DNA of 64,000 nt from Psychrosphaera sp. B3R10 (lineage in GTDB: Bacteria; Pseudomonadota; Gammaproteobacteria; Enterobacterales; Alteromonadaceae): positions 1 through 64,000 of the forward strand of contig NZ_JAHKQH010000001.1 of assembly GCF_018861025.1 (NCBI RefSeq), read 5' to 3'. Both the position numbers and the translations under genes were made by a program. This document shows positions 27,186 through 36,912 of this stretch, piece by piece. The notes under the pieces were generated by a model that worked only from the letters and a program-made list of their open reading frames with translations, was not told where the DNA came from and ran no database searches. Numbering within the stretch: position 1 is the stretch's first letter; the number at the start of each line of letters is the position of its first letter.

Positions 27186-27427
27186 AAGACACAATAACGT
27201 AAATTTAAATAATTTATTTTTTTACATCATTTTTTTTGGCCGAACATTCTGTGTCGGCCAATGTTTTCCCGCCACTAACCTCTAAGCGATATAAAAGTCA
27301 ATCATTTCAATCGCTTTTTTCACCCCTTTTTCGCTAATTCAGAAATGTTTTTTTCGAGTTTTTACTCAATTTTAAATGTCAATAGTTTAGTCCACAAAAA
27401 ATACACAATTTGTTTAAAAAACAACCT
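27186..27427. other. AT-rich region upstream of dusB-fis
   Basis: This stretch between prmA and the dusB promoter has many A/T tracts in phase, typical of curved DNA upstream of strong growth-regulated promoters. No gene and no clear protein-binding palindrome are seen, though Fis sites are too degenerate to call by eye. Confidence 0.5.
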
Positions 27428-27462
27428 TTGATTTTTGTTAAAAAAACAGTAAACTTGCCGCC
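27428..27462 (+). promoter_or_regulatory. Likely dusB-fis promoter with GC-rich discriminator
   Basis: TTGATT (27428-27433) and TAAACT (27450-27455) are spaced 16 bp apart and followed by TGCCGCCC. A G+C-rich discriminator after the -10 box is characteristic of stringently controlled promoters, as known for the Escherichia coli fis operon. Confidence 0.55.
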
Positions 27463-27545
27463 CTTTTTTTGGTCAGTGACAGAATTGTGACTGAACTTAA
27501 AAAACGATTGAACTAATTAAATGCTAAACGAGGTTATGCGCTTTC

Positions 27546-28508
27546 ATGCAAATTGGTCCCTACACTCTGGACAACAACTTAATTGTTGCACCAATGGCTG
27601 GAGTCACGGATAGACCATTTAGACAGTTATGTCGACGTATGGGAGCTGGCCTTGCGGTATCGGAAATGTTGTCGTCCAATCCACAGGTTTGGAAAACAAG
27701 TAAATCGATGAACCGAATGGATCACTTAGGTGAAACCGGCATTCGAGCGGTGCAAATCGCTGGAGCGGATCCAGACTTAATGGCAGAGGCCGCGGCATAT
27801 AATGAAAAAAATGGCGCGCAAATCATCGACATTAATATGGGTTGCCCAGCAAAAAAGGTAAATAAAAAGATGGCGGGGTCTGCATTGATGCAATATCCCG
27901 ACTTGGTTGAACAAATCGTCAAGTCGGTTGTCAAAGCAGTGAATGTACCTGTCACTTTGAAAACGAGGACTGGCTGGAATACCGATAATCGAAATGGTGT
28001 TGAAATTGCCAAAATTGCTGAACGAAATGGAATTCAAAGTTTAGCAATACACGGCAGAACGCGGGCTTGTATGTATAAAGGCCATGCTGAATACGACATT
28101 ATTAGAGAAATAAAGGACTACATATCGATTCCGGTTATTGCTAATGGTGATATCGATTCACCAGAAAAGGCAAAGGAAGTCTTGGAATATACAAACGCAG
28201 ATGGGCTAATGATTGGCCGAGCTGCACAAGGTCGTCCCTGGATTTTCAGAGAAATTGACCATTATTTACGAACTGGCGAGTATCTCGCTGCCCCTGACAA
28301 AGAGGAAGTTCGAGGCATCTTGTTGGAGCATGTGATAAACCTGCATCAACTTTATGGCGAAGTACTGGGACCCCGAATTGCGCGTAAGCACGTTGGGTGG
28401 TACTTGCAAGACCAAGACACGGATAAGTCTTTTAGAAAGTTATTTAACGCTATCGAATCTGGCAATGAACAGTTAGATGCATTAAATAAGTATTTCGAAT
28501 TTGAATAG
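27546..28508 (+). CDS. dusB: tRNA-dihydrouridine synthase B
   Basis: This 320-residue FMN enzyme reduces uridine in the tRNA D-loop. It starts MQIGPYTLDNNLIVAPMAGVTDRPFR. It shows the catalytic NMGCPAKKVNKKMAGSAL loop with its cysteine, TLKTRTGW, IHGRTR and VIANGDI. Length and motifs are those of DusB. It is first gene of the dusB-fis operon, 69 bp before fis. The operon arrangement is conserved across gammaproteobacteria. Confidence 0.96.
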   Translation: MQIGPYTLDNNLIVAPMAGVTDRPFRQLCRRMGAGLAVSEMLSSNPQVWKTSKSMNRMDHLGETGIRAVQIAGADPDLMAEAAAYNEKNGAQIIDINMGCPAKKVNKKMAGSALMQYPDLVEQIVKSVVKAVNVPVTLKTRTGWNTDNRNGVEIAKIAERNGIQSLAIHGRTRACMYKGHAEYDIIREIKDYISIPVIANGDIDSPEKAKEVLEYTNADGLMIGRAAQGRPWIFREIDHYLRTGEYLAAPDKEEVRGILLEHVINLHQLYGEVLGPRIARKHVGWYLQDQDTDKSFRKLFNAIESGNEQLDALNKYFEFE

Positions 28509-28577
28509 GAAAGCCCATTCGCTTTTGAATGTCGCTTTGAGTCTTAACCTTATTTTAATGATAGAGAAATAATAAAC

Positions 28578-28868
28578 ATGTTTGACCAAAACGTAGCAAC
28601 ACCGTTTATAACGAACGCACACATCCAAACTGCTGACAAGCCTCAGCCTCTACGTAACGAAGTAAAAAAAGCGGTACGTAACTATTTACAAACGTTAAAT
28701 GGTCAAGATTCTACCGATGTTTATGACTTGGTTTTATCAGAATTAGAAAAGCCATTATTGGAAGAGATCATGACTTACACTCGCGGTAATCAGACTCGTG
28801 CAGCCAATATGTTGGGCATTAACCGTGGTACTTTACGTAAGAAGTTAAAGAAATACGGAATGAACTAA
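28578..28868 (+). CDS. fis: DNA-binding protein Fis
   Basis: The 96-residue nucleoid protein bends DNA and controls rRNA and many other promoters in fast growth. The C-terminal helix-turn-helix [28 protein letters not shown] is essentially the family consensus. The N-terminal beta-hairpin arm and [12 protein letters not shown] segment differ more, as usual. It is two residues shorter than the E. coli protein. It follows dusB and ends in a strong terminator. Confidence 0.97.
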   Translation: MFDQNVATPFITNAHIQTADKPQPLRNEVKKAVRNYLQTLNGQDSTDVYDLVLSELEKPLLEEIMTYTRGNQTRAANMLGINRGTLRKKLKKYGMN

Positions 28869-28887
28869 TCTCCCTTGGGAGAACATT

Positions 28888-28911
28888 AAAAGCACCCTCG
28901 GGTGCTTTTTT
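28888..28911 (+). terminator. fis terminator
   Basis: AAAAGCACC-CTCG-GGTGCTTTTTT, 20 bp past the fis stop, is a textbook intrinsic terminator. Confidence 0.9.
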
Positions 28912-29097
28912 ACTTACAGGGACGTAAGTATGCCGGGCCTTCAGGGATGAAGATTAGACCGGCGACTTACAGGGACGTAAGTATGCCGGGCCTTCAGGGA
29001 TGAAGATTAGACCGGCGACTTACAGGGATGTAAGTATGTCACGATTTCAAGGACGAAAAAAAGTGACCACTTACATCGGATGTAAGTATGCCGGGCC
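28912..29097. repeat. Tandem 53-bp double-hairpin repeats
   Basis: Two identical 53-bp units (28912-28964 and 28965-29017), a diverged third (29018-29068) and a partial fourth (29069-29097). Each unit has a first hairpin ACTTAC-AGGGAC-GTAAGT and a second made of GCCGG...CTTCA-GGGA-TGAAG...CCGGC. In the third copy the second hairpin reads GTCAC...TTTC...GAAA...GTGAC, with both strands changed together. The units follow the fis terminator directly and contain no gene. Confidence 0.85.
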
Positions 29098-29340
29098 TAA
29101 TTTGGCGCTCTTTAACCAGAGTTAGTGGCAAAGTACTAAGTTAAAAGTAAAAGGACAGTTTTAAAAACAAATTATTACGTAAAAATAGGTATGGTTTGTT
29201 ACTAGGAAGTCTAGTTTAAAACTGAGCTGGTTTAAGTTTCGCGACAATAATTAAGCCAGCTAACTTTTTACACACCAATTTCTTTACGGTTGTGGTTACG
29301 ACCATGACTTTAATCAACCAAGCTAAGGTATATTGATTCA
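29098..29340 (+). other. purH upstream region
   Basis: About 240 bp before purH with no gene. The AT-rich stretch contains GTTGTGGTTACGACC close to the start, a weak dyad. I could not identify a PurR operator or a riboswitch by eye. The promoter must lie here, as fis ends in a terminator upstream. Confidence 0.45.
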
Positions 29341-30933
29341 ATGGATACATTACGACCTGTTCGCCGCGCTCTAGTCAGCGTGTCCGACAAAACTGGTATA
29401 GTAGAATTCGCGCGTAAGTTAGCCTCTCACGGCGTTGAAATATTGTCTACGGGCGGCACATTCAAACTACTCACCGAAAATGGCGTAAACGCAATTGAAG
29501 TTTCCAATCACACTGGTTTTCCAGAAATGATGGACGGTCGTGTTAAGACGCTTCACCCTAAGATCCACGGTGGCATTCTAGGCCGTCGCGGTACCGATGA
29601 TGCGGTAATGACTGAACACGACATTGCACCTATAGATATGGTTGTTGTAAACCTATATCCGTTTGCAAACACAGTTGCAAATCCAGATTGCACAATGGAA
29701 GATGCGGTAGAAAACATCGACATTGGCGGACCGACAATGGTTCGTTCTGCAGCAAAAAATCACAAAGACGTTACGATTGTTGTAAATGCCAAAGACTACG
29801 ACCGCATTTCAGCTGAACTTGACGCCAACCAAGGTGCGACATCGTTTGAAACTCGTTTCGACCTAGCAATCGCAGCGTTTGAACATACTTCTCGTTATGA
29901 CGGTATGATTGCAAACTACTTTGGCAAAATGGTTCCTGATTATTCAGACAATGCCGACGAAGTTGAAGACTCTAAATTCCCTCGCACCTATAACATGCAA
30001 TTCACTAAGAAATTAGAAATGCGTTATGGCGAAAACAGCCACCAAGATGCAGCCTTTTATGTTGAAAACGACATTGAAGAAGCATCGGTAGCAACAGCAA
30101 CACAACTCCAAGGTAAAGCGTTGTCTTATAACAACATCGCTGATACCGACGCAGCTCTGGAGTGTGTAAAAGAATTCACGCGCCCAGCTTGTGTCATCGT
30201 TAAACACGCAAACCCTTGTGGTGTTGCTGTTAACGATACCATTTTAGAAGCGTATGACCGGGCTCACAAAACTGACCCTACGTCAGCGTTTGGTGGCATC
30301 ATTGCATTTAACCGCGAGTTAGATGCAGATACTGCTGAAGCGATTATTTCACGCCAATTTGTTGAAGTAATTATCGCGCCTAAAATCTCTGCAGAAGCTG
30401 CACAAATTGTTTCTGCGAAACAAAATGTTCGACTTTTAGAAACAGGCGAATGGGGAACTAAAACAACTCAACCTGACATTAAACGTGTTAATGGAGGTTT
30501 GTTAGTTCAAGACCGTGACCAAGGTATGGTTGCTCAAGACGAGCTTAAAGTTGTTTCTAAAGTACAACCAACTGAAGCCCAACTTAAAGACTTAATGTTC
30601 TGCTGGAAAGTGGCGAAGTTTGTTAAATCTAACGCTATTGTATACGCCAACGAAGAAATGACTGTTGGTGTGGGCGCAGGACAAATGAGCCGTGTTTATT
30701 CAGCTAAAATTGCTGGGATCAAAGCCGCTGATGAAAACTTAGTTGTTGAAGGTTCAGTTATGGCCTCTGACGCATTCTTCCCGTTCCGTGACGGTATCGA
30801 TGCTGCTGCAGCTGCAGGCATTAAAGCAATCATCCAGCCGGGTGGGTCAATGCGCGACGACGAAGTTATCGCTGCTGCTGACGAACATGGAATTGCAATG
30901 GTATTTACTGGCATGCGTCACTTCCGCCACTAA
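29341..30933 (+). CDS. purH: Bifunctional AICAR transformylase / IMP cyclohydrolase
   Basis: The 530-residue enzyme performs the last two steps of IMP synthesis. The N-terminal cyclohydrolase (about 1-200, an MGS-like fold) shows [48 protein letters not shown] and the [11 protein letters not shown] motif. The C-terminal transformylase has [36 protein letters not shown] and [14 protein letters not shown]. Length is normal. It stands alone, while purD lies upstream on the other strand. A terminator follows at 30956-30982. Confidence 0.97.
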   Translation: MDTLRPVRRALVSVSDKTGIVEFARKLASHGVEILSTGGTFKLLTENGVNAIEVSNHTGFPEMMDGRVKTLHPKIHGGILGRRGTDDAVMTEHDIAPIDMVVVNLYPFANTVANPDCTMEDAVENIDIGGPTMVRSAAKNHKDVTIVVNAKDYDRISAELDANQGATSFETRFDLAIAAFEHTSRYDGMIANYFGKMVPDYSDNADEVEDSKFPRTYNMQFTKKLEMRYGENSHQDAAFYVENDIEEASVATATQLQGKALSYNNIADTDAALECVKEFTRPACVIVKHANPCGVAVNDTILEAYDRAHKTDPTSAFGGIIAFNRELDADTAEAIISRQFVEVIIAPKISAEAAQIVSAKQNVRLLETGEWGTKTTQPDIKRVNGGLLVQDRDQGMVAQDELKVVSKVQPTEAQLKDLMFCWKVAKFVKSNAIVYANEEMTVGVGAGQMSRVYSAKIAGIKAADENLVVEGSVMASDAFFPFRDGIDAAAAAGIKAIIQPGGSMRDDEVIAAADEHGIAMVFTGMRHFRH

Positions 30934-30955
30934 ATTCTAGGATATTGATATTAAA

Positions 30956-30982
30956 AGCCGAACAACCGTTCGGCTTTTTTTT
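30956..30982 (+). terminator. purH terminator
   Basis: AGCCGAAC-AACC-GTTCGGCT followed by an eight-base T-run lies 22 bp past the purH stop. Confidence 0.9.
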
Positions 30983-31052
30983 GTTCAATTAGTTTCTGTT
31001 GCTAATCCCACCGACTAATTTGTTAATCCCACTTTCCTAATGTAATGTTCCG

Positions 31053-32657
31053 CTAACTTTTTACTAGCGTATTTGAAACACATTGAGTTTGTAAAAATAA
31101 AGGCAAGTTATAAATATCCGCCACTTCTTCAAGACTGTATAAACATATTTGCATCCAATGTCTCGACACTAGGTATTTAGGTTCATAATAGAGCGAATAG
31201 CCTTTATCCAATAGTGAATCTGCAAGCTCAATAATGTCGATATCTGAGGGTATCGCAATGGTGAATATACAACTTAGATTGTCATTATTCTCTGCGACGA
31301 CCGTTATGCCTAAAGCCTTTAATCTAGAAAATAAGTAAGCACTTGCTTCGGCAATTATTTGGTATTTCGATTGCCAGTCGGTTGTTGTCAACGCGTTATT
31401 AAAGGCCCTCAATAAATTGGAGCTTAGAGTAAACGGTATCCCACCCCGTTGAGCGTACAAAGATAGATCTAAATACGCAGGTAACATCCTATTATTTAAA
31501 AATTCACCATGTTCCCGCGCCACAAACGCCAAACCAGAATACGAACCAATCCCTTTGCCACTAGAGCCTGATACTAAATAGGCACCATCAAAATTAGTTT
31601 CTTCACTCCCTAGTAAACTAATGGCGTCAATGCAGCATTTAACATCATAACTTAAACACAGGTTGAGCAATTTTCTGTAGGGGTTTTTAACACCAGTGGA
31701 CGTTTCTAACCCTACAAACCAAAGCCACCCAAGTGCTTTATCGGAAGTTAATACTTTTTCAATTTCAGGCAGATCAAATTGTTGCCCCCAATCGACTTTA
31801 AGCAGTTCAAACTCCAAGCCCCAGCGTCTAGCTTGCTCTGCAAGTCGTTCGCCAAATTCGCCATTAACTAAAATGACGCCTCTTTTTTGCAGTTGTTGTA
31901 TTTGGCCCGCGACCAAATCGTTTGCTAATGTCCCAGAACCTTGAACAATATAGGCTTCTGGCATAGCAGTTTGCTCGCATATTTTAGCAATTGTATGTTC
32001 ATACAGATCTAAAAAGCAGGCGCTTCGATGGGAAATAGGTTCTAAAGACAAAGCGTTGCTGACATTTTCCGATATTTCTACAGGCCCAGGGTGCAAGTTC
32101 AGCTTTTTGTGTTTTGACGTTTTGATATTGTTTAGCATTGTCGCCAACGATAAGTATTTTTTTAGTGTTAAATACATCGGTTGGTATTGAGCACGAGTTG
32201 TTCCTACTGTCGGCCCAAATGATACAAAGCCCATTCGACGATACAGACGAGCCTCTCGTAATGTAGCAGAAATTAATGCAATGTCCTGTCCCTGCCCAGC
32301 ATAATGAGTCGATAATTTTTCGATCAAAATTCCGCAAACTTTAGTTTTACGGTAACTCGGGTCCACCGCTAATAGTCTAACTTCGACAGGCTGACTATTT
32401 AATGGCAATAAACTATCTAACCCTTCAATTTTTATATCGAGTGAAAATGGCCTTTGCGTTCGGCCTGCGATCATCGCAACCAATTGGCTGCCGTTTTTGC
32501 AAATAAAATAGGTATTTTCAAGATGAAACTTATCGACTAGTTTGCCCTCTGGGTTTCTCTCATGCTGTGGGATCTCTTCGACAAACGTTAGATAGTTTAG
32601 CTTATGAATTGCTTCAAATTCCTCGGCCGTTTCAGCTATTTTATACTCTAACTTCAA
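31053..32657 (-). CDS. GNAT acyltransferase fused to class V aminotransferase
   Basis: The 534-residue two-domain protein has residues about 1-168 as a GNAT fold: NTYFICKNGSQLVAMIAG, VRLLAVDPSYRKTKVCGIL with the CoA loop, REARLYRRMGF. Its insert resembles long-chain N-acyl amino acid synthase types. Residues about 185-520 are a fold-type I PLP aminotransferase of class V: LNLHPGPVEISENV, EPISHRSACF, CIDAISLLGSEE and the Schiff-base lysine K368 in VSGSSGKGIGSYSGLA, nearest the 2-aminoethylphosphonate / alanine-glyoxylate group. The start is TTG, 7 bp after AGGAGG. Substrates are unknown; the fusion suggests an amine made then acylated. Its neighbours (rraA, an arginase-like gene) are divergent. 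Confidence 0.8.
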   Translation of the reverse strand: MKLEYKIAETAEEFEAIHKLNYLTFVEEIPQHERNPEGKLVDKFHLENTYFICKNGSQLVAMIAGRTQRPFSLDIKIEGLDSLLPLNSQPVEVRLLAVDPSYRKTKVCGILIEKLSTHYAGQGQDIALISATLREARLYRRMGFVSFGPTVGTTRAQYQPMYLTLKKYLSLATMLNNIKTSKHKKLNLHPGPVEISENVSNALSLEPISHRSACFLDLYEHTIAKICEQTAMPEAYIVQGSGTLANDLVAGQIQQLQKRGVILVNGEFGERLAEQARRWGLEFELLKVDWGQQFDLPEIEKVLTSDKALGWLWFVGLETSTGVKNPYRKLLNLCLSYDVKCCIDAISLLGSEETNFDGAYLVSGSSGKGIGSYSGLAFVAREHGEFLNNRMLPAYLDLSLYAQRGGIPFTLSSNLLRAFNNALTTTDWQSKYQIIAEASAYLFSRLKALGITVVAENNDNLSCIFTIAIPSDIDIIELADSLLDKGYSLYYEPKYLVSRHWMQICLYSLEEVADIYNLPLFLQTQCVSNTLVKS

Positions 32658-32877
32658 TGTTCATCCTCCTAATTTTGTTGTACTTTCGACTCATCAGGAA
32701 ATAAAAAGTTCTCGGCTACCAAGTTTTATCCTGAAAAAAGTTAGCTTACATACTAATACTACTGCTCCTAATTGTAACCTAACCATAATTGATGTTTTCT
32801 AACGAGACATAAACAATTGGTAATGCGACCTAAGCCAGATATACTAAAATCTAATCACGCTACCCAATGAGGCTACC

Positions 32878-33363
32878 ATGCAATATAACACTTCTGAACT
32901 ATGTGATATGTACACAGAGCAGGTTGATGTCGTCGATCCTATCTTTGAACAATACGGTGGACTGACTTCATTTGGTGGTCAAGTTCGCACCATCAAGTGC
33001 TTTGAAGACAACGCTCTTATATTAAACGTTGTCTCGACAGACGGCACAGGCAAGGTACTCGTCATCGACGGTGGTGGTTCAACTCGACGTGCATTGATTG
33101 ATGCAGAAATTGCAGAATTAGCCGCAGAAAATAATTGGGAAGGCATCATTTGTAACGGCAGTATCCGTGAAGTTGACGCCTTAGAAGACATCAATATTGG
33201 TGTTGTCGCATTAAATTCAATTCCGGTTGGTGCGGACGATCAGGGCATTGGTGAGGACGATATTGCCATTAATTTTGCCGGTGTCACATTTTTACCAGAC
33301 GATCATCTTTATGCCGACAGTACTGGTATCATTTTAAGTCCAGAACCACTTGATATTGAATAA
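32878..33363 (+). CDS. rraA: Regulator of RNase E activity A
   Basis: This 161-residue trimeric protein binds RNase E and tempers RNA decay. Family features: start [64 protein letters not shown] and the C-terminal [15 protein letters not shown]. The start ATG follows GAGG. The arginase-family gene begins 2 bp after its stop, so the two are co-transcribed. Confidence 0.95.
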   Translation: MQYNTSELCDMYTEQVDVVDPIFEQYGGLTSFGGQVRTIKCFEDNALILNVVSTDGTGKVLVIDGGGSTRRALIDAEIAELAAENNWEGIICNGSIREVDALEDINIGVVALNSIPVGADDQGIGEDDIAINFAGVTFLPDDHLYADSTGIILSPEPLDIE

Positions 33364-33365
33364 GA

Positions 33366-34385
33366 ATGTCGTATCCGATAGCGCTAACTACTGATGCTGA
33401 TCTAACACGGTTTAAACAAAAGCGACTTGGTGAATCCCACGTCGCTGACGTTATTTCAATACCGAGCGATTTGGATTTGCTTAGTACGCTAAATCAGGCA
33501 AAGTTAGATGGTGTTACAACTGTCTTTGTTGGCGTGCCAGAAGACATTGGACCTAGAGCAAACTGTGGCAATGGCGGTGCGGATAAAGGCTGGCCGGCTT
33601 TTTTAAATGTACTGTTAAATCAGCAAGCCAATCAGATGTTTGACTGGTCAAAATGTTTGTTATTAGGCCATGTTGTGGTGAATGATTTTTTAGCCAAAAG
33701 TCATCTTGATCCTAGTTTAAGCAATCTTCGACAGCTCTGTGCCGATATTGATACTCGCGTAAAAGAGGTGTTAACCCCTATTTTTGATTTAGACTTTAAC
33801 CTCGTGGTGATTGGTGGTGGCCATAATAATGCCTATCCAATCTTAACGTCGTTAAGTACCAGTGCGAAGTCTCAAGTGAGCTGTGTCAACCTTGACCCGC
33901 ACGCTGATTTCAGAAACCAAGAAGGCCGACATTCTGGCAATCCTTTTCGATATGCTTTTGCCGATGGCATTTTAGCTGGCTATCATGTATTTGGTTTACA
34001 CGAGCAAAAAAATAATCAGGATACGTTAACCGAACTAAGTAAAGCTGGTTTTAGTTATACGAGCTATCAATCGTTGTTTATTCGCCAAGATCAATCTATT
34101 GAAGATTCAATGCAACAAGCCCTTGTTCAACACCAAACATTAGGTTTACCTTCCGGTGTTGAGCTCGATATCGATGCTATTAAATATGCCGCAGCAAGTG
34201 CGTTTAGCGTTTCAGGATTTACATTAGAGCAAGCGGCACGTTATGTGTTCAAAATGAGCAGTAACGATACAAATCGCTACTTACATATTTGTGAGTCCGC
34301 GCCAACAGATACGCAACAAAATGAAGCAGGACAAGCAATCATGCAACTGGTATACAGCTACTTAATTGCCAAACACCCAAGTTAA
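33366..34385 (+). CDS. Arginase/formimidoylglutamase-family ureohydrolase
   Basis: This 339-residue metallohydrolase resembles HutG/arginase. The manganese ligands are seen in VVIGGGHNNAYP (His), VNLDPHADFR (D-H-D) and GVELDIDAIK (D-D). GNPFRYAFADG near the substrate site and FVGVPEDIGPRANCGNGGADKGW are typical of a subgroup of marine gammaproteobacteria. The hut genes are absent here, and rraA is the partner in the operon, so the exact substrate (formiminoglutamate, agmatine, arginine or another guanidine) remains open. Confidence 0.85.
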   Translation: MSYPIALTTDADLTRFKQKRLGESHVADVISIPSDLDLLSTLNQAKLDGVTTVFVGVPEDIGPRANCGNGGADKGWPAFLNVLLNQQANQMFDWSKCLLLGHVVVNDFLAKSHLDPSLSNLRQLCADIDTRVKEVLTPIFDLDFNLVVIGGGHNNAYPILTSLSTSAKSQVSCVNLDPHADFRNQEGRHSGNPFRYAFADGILAGYHVFGLHEQKNNQDTLTELSKAGFSYTSYQSLFIRQDQSIEDSMQQALVQHQTLGLPSGVELDIDAIKYAAASAFSVSGFTLEQAARYVFKMSSNDTNRYLHICESAPTDTQQNEAGQAIMQLVYSYLIAKHPS

Positions 34386-34400
34386 TATTGAGGTTTCGTC

Positions 34401-34868
34401 CTAATCTTTTTCTGACTGTTCAGTGTCGTACCAAATACCGTATTTATCGCCTTGCCAAGTGAGCAATCTAAATAAATGCGCGGTGACCAAAAAGATAATA
34501 CCACCTGCTAAGATGCTCTCGTAAACAAACCCCATAACACAAAATATGAAAGCAAATATATGGCTAACCACTTCAATTCTCACACCAGTGGCGCGATTTG
34601 GGCGCATCTGTAAATAGTTAATAATGAACCAACCTTTAAGTATTGGTGACATTGCTTTCCAATTATCTGACCCTTTATCAATCATAAGTTCCTCCTGATT
34701 TAATACATTAATATCTACATCAAGAGCCGCTGCTAAACATTTTAATGATTCCGTACTCGCATTATGACCACTCTCAATACGTTGAATCGTTCGAACACTC
34801 AGCCCCGATATCTCTGCTAATTGTTCCTGCGATAAATACCGACTAATACGGAGTTGTTTTAAAATCAT
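34401..34868 (-). CDS. XRE-type regulator with C-terminal 2TM domain
   Basis: The 155-residue protein has an N-terminal helix-turn-helix (RISRYLSQEQLAEISGLSVRTIQRIESG) typical of the XRE family. A short linker leads to a C-terminal membrane hairpin with segments at about 100-118 and 120-138. Such membrane-tethered regulators are seen in small bacterial gene families, but their signal is unknown. Convergent with the arginase-family gene, 15 bp apart. Confidence 0.8.
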   Translation of the reverse strand: MILKQLRISRYLSQEQLAEISGLSVRTIQRIESGHNASTESLKCLAAALDVDINVLNQEELMIDKGSDNWKAMSPILKGWFIINYLQMRPNRATGVRIEVVSHIFAFIFCVMGFVYESILAGGIIFLVTAHLFRLLTWQGDKYGIWYDTEQSEKD

Positions 34869-35032
34869 TTAGTCATTGCCCCTTGATTGAGGTGAGATAA
34901 TGTAAAAAATATACCGCTGTCAGTTACGACAAACACCTGACATTTGCCCGACAGTGGGTTTTTCGGCCCTTTTCAGCGTACTGATTTAATATAAGAGTGA
35001 AATAAGCAAAAATATAATCGTCAATATTAAAG

Positions 35033-36817
35033 CTATTTGTGAAGTGATGCTCCAGTATTTTGCCACTGCTCTAGCCAGGTCTCAAATCCAGAAAGCTCAA
35101 ACGGTTTACTGTAAAAATACCCCTGTGCTAATCGACATTGAGTATCTCGTAATTGATGGATGGTCGACTCAACTTCAACGCCATGACCAACGGTATTTAT
35201 ATTTAAGTTGCGCGCCAGTCCGATAATCGCATTTAAGTAAGCATTGTTTTTTTCTGTACTGGCATCGGTATTTAAACTTTTACAGTCAATTTTTACATAC
35301 CAAGGTGAAAACTTATTAAAGCAACTAAGCGCACTTTGATCTTTACCAAACTCATCCAATCCCACACGTACGCCAAGGTGCGATATTAAGCGTGTTATTT
35401 TAAGTGCACGTTCCGGATCTTGAGCAAATGCCGATTCTTTAATTTCAACCACGAGTTTGTCGGGTGCAACTTGATATTTCTCAAGCAAATTTGCAATTGT
35501 ATCCACCAGCTGAGACTGGAATAACTCTTTGTTAGATACATTTACAGCTAAGTATTGTTCACATCCATGGAGTTGCATTTTAGCCAATTTTTTTATCGTT
35601 TGTTCAAAGCACCAGACACTGAGTTGATAAATAACCCCAGATTCTTCTGCGAGGGTAATAAACTGATCCGCGGCTAATATTTCGCAATTATCTCGACGCC
35701 ATCGAATTAGAACTTCACCTCCTTCAACTTCATTAGTGATCAGATTGATTTGAGGCTGAACAAACAATTCAAATCGGTCATGGTTTAAATCTTCCCGCAA
35801 CTGACTAATCACTGCGCGGTTATTGTGGAGGCGACTTTCTAACTTGTTTTGAAAATAAACAGAGGTTCCATCTTGTTGTTGATAACTTAATGCAAGATAG
35901 GCTTGTTCTATTAGGTCCTGTGCCGACCCTCCGTGCTCTGGGTAACTTGCAACTCCAAATTGAATCCCAACATCAACCGCTGTTGCATTAATTAACAAAG
36001 GTTCGTTAATGACTTCTTTAAGTTTTGACAATAATGTTTCCGTGACATCGTTTTTCCCATCATCGCGAACAGCAAAGCTAAAATCTACACCACCTAATGT
36101 TGCCAAAAATGCCGTTTGTGAATGCTCTGACAATAACAATATGTCGGGTGATTGCTTGAGTATATTCCGGATCCGACTAGACATCTGTAACTTCACCATA
36201 TCGCCATTTTGATGGCCTATAAGCGAATTCAGCAATTCAAAATTAGTTAGTTTAAAAATGACGAGATTAATTGTTAATGAAGAATGGATCTTTAACTGCT
36301 TATCAATTTTGTCTGTAAACGCCAACTTATTAGGTAGGCCGGATGCGAGGTCTAATCCAATTGCAATTTCGTTTTTGGAATGTTGTTTTGAATCAGCGTG
36401 ATGCGCACGGGTTATTTGCCGTAACGACCAAAAATTGTACCCAATAGTCGCCATGGAGCAAATGACAATTGGCAACATAAACAAGAATAAGGAAGACCAG
36501 AACAGTTGATTTAAGATTATGATAATTAAACAAATGAGAACTAACGACCATTGTTTAACGTAGTCATGTACTTGTCTAAACATACCAGGCCAATTGCACC
36601 CAATACCGATTAATGCAGTAACCAAAGCCGCCATAAGCAAATAGCCATGGTCAAATTTGTGGGCTTGTTGTACTAAAATTAAAAAAGTGCCAAGCAAAAT
36701 TTGGCTAATAATAGTCGGCACGACACGCCAGTTGTGCAAGATAACGAAGTTAATTAACAGTATGACAAACAATGTTGCGCAGATGCCAACTTCAACGGTT
36801 AATTGTGTTTCAGTCAT
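35033..36817 (-). CDS. Membrane GGDEF-EAL protein, both domains degenerate
   Basis: This 594-residue protein has about five N-terminal membrane segments (5-25, 31-48, 57-75, 90-112 and 115-132). A GGDEF domain (about 160-310) has its catalytic loop changed to LGGVDFSF, so cyclase activity is unlikely. An EAL domain follows (about 335-590) with EVLIRW in place of EAL-RW. Asn in LAVNVSN and Glu in VEIKESA are kept, but LDEFGKDQS replaces the metal-binding DDFGTG. It probably acts as a c-di-GMP sensor or protein partner rather than an enzyme, but residual phosphodiesterase activity cannot be excluded. Confidence 0.85.
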   Translation of the reverse strand: MTETQLTVEVGICATLFVILLINFVILHNWRVVPTIISQILLGTFLILVQQAHKFDHGYLLMAALVTALIGIGCNWPGMFRQVHDYVKQWSLVLICLIIIILNQLFWSSLFLFMLPIVICSMATIGYNFWSLRQITRAHHADSKQHSKNEIAIGLDLASGLPNKLAFTDKIDKQLKIHSSLTINLVIFKLTNFELLNSLIGHQNGDMVKLQMSSRIRNILKQSPDILLLSEHSQTAFLATLGGVDFSFAVRDDGKNDVTETLLSKLKEVINEPLLINATAVDVGIQFGVASYPEHGGSAQDLIEQAYLALSYQQQDGTSVYFQNKLESRLHNNRAVISQLREDLNHDRFELFVQPQINLITNEVEGGEVLIRWRRDNCEILAADQFITLAEESGVIYQLSVWCFEQTIKKLAKMQLHGCEQYLAVNVSNKELFQSQLVDTIANLLEKYQVAPDKLVVEIKESAFAQDPERALKITRLISHLGVRVGLDEFGKDQSALSCFNKFSPWYVKIDCKSLNTDASTEKNNAYLNAIIGLARNLNINTVGHGVEVESTIHQLRDTQCRLAQGYFYSKPFELSGFETWLEQWQNTGASLHK

Positions 36818-36912
36818 TCAAACCCCAAACTAATTACTACGGGTTAACGTTATACCAGACAACACTTTGTTTGATGTTTGATAAATGGAACGGCTAAATG
36901 AAACAAGTCGAT

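Noticed and set aside
28912-29097. The regular repeats looked at first like a small CRISPR array
   Set aside because: There are no unique spacers between repeats: whole 53-bp units are identical, and no cas gene is present. The same holds for the block at 4041-5420.
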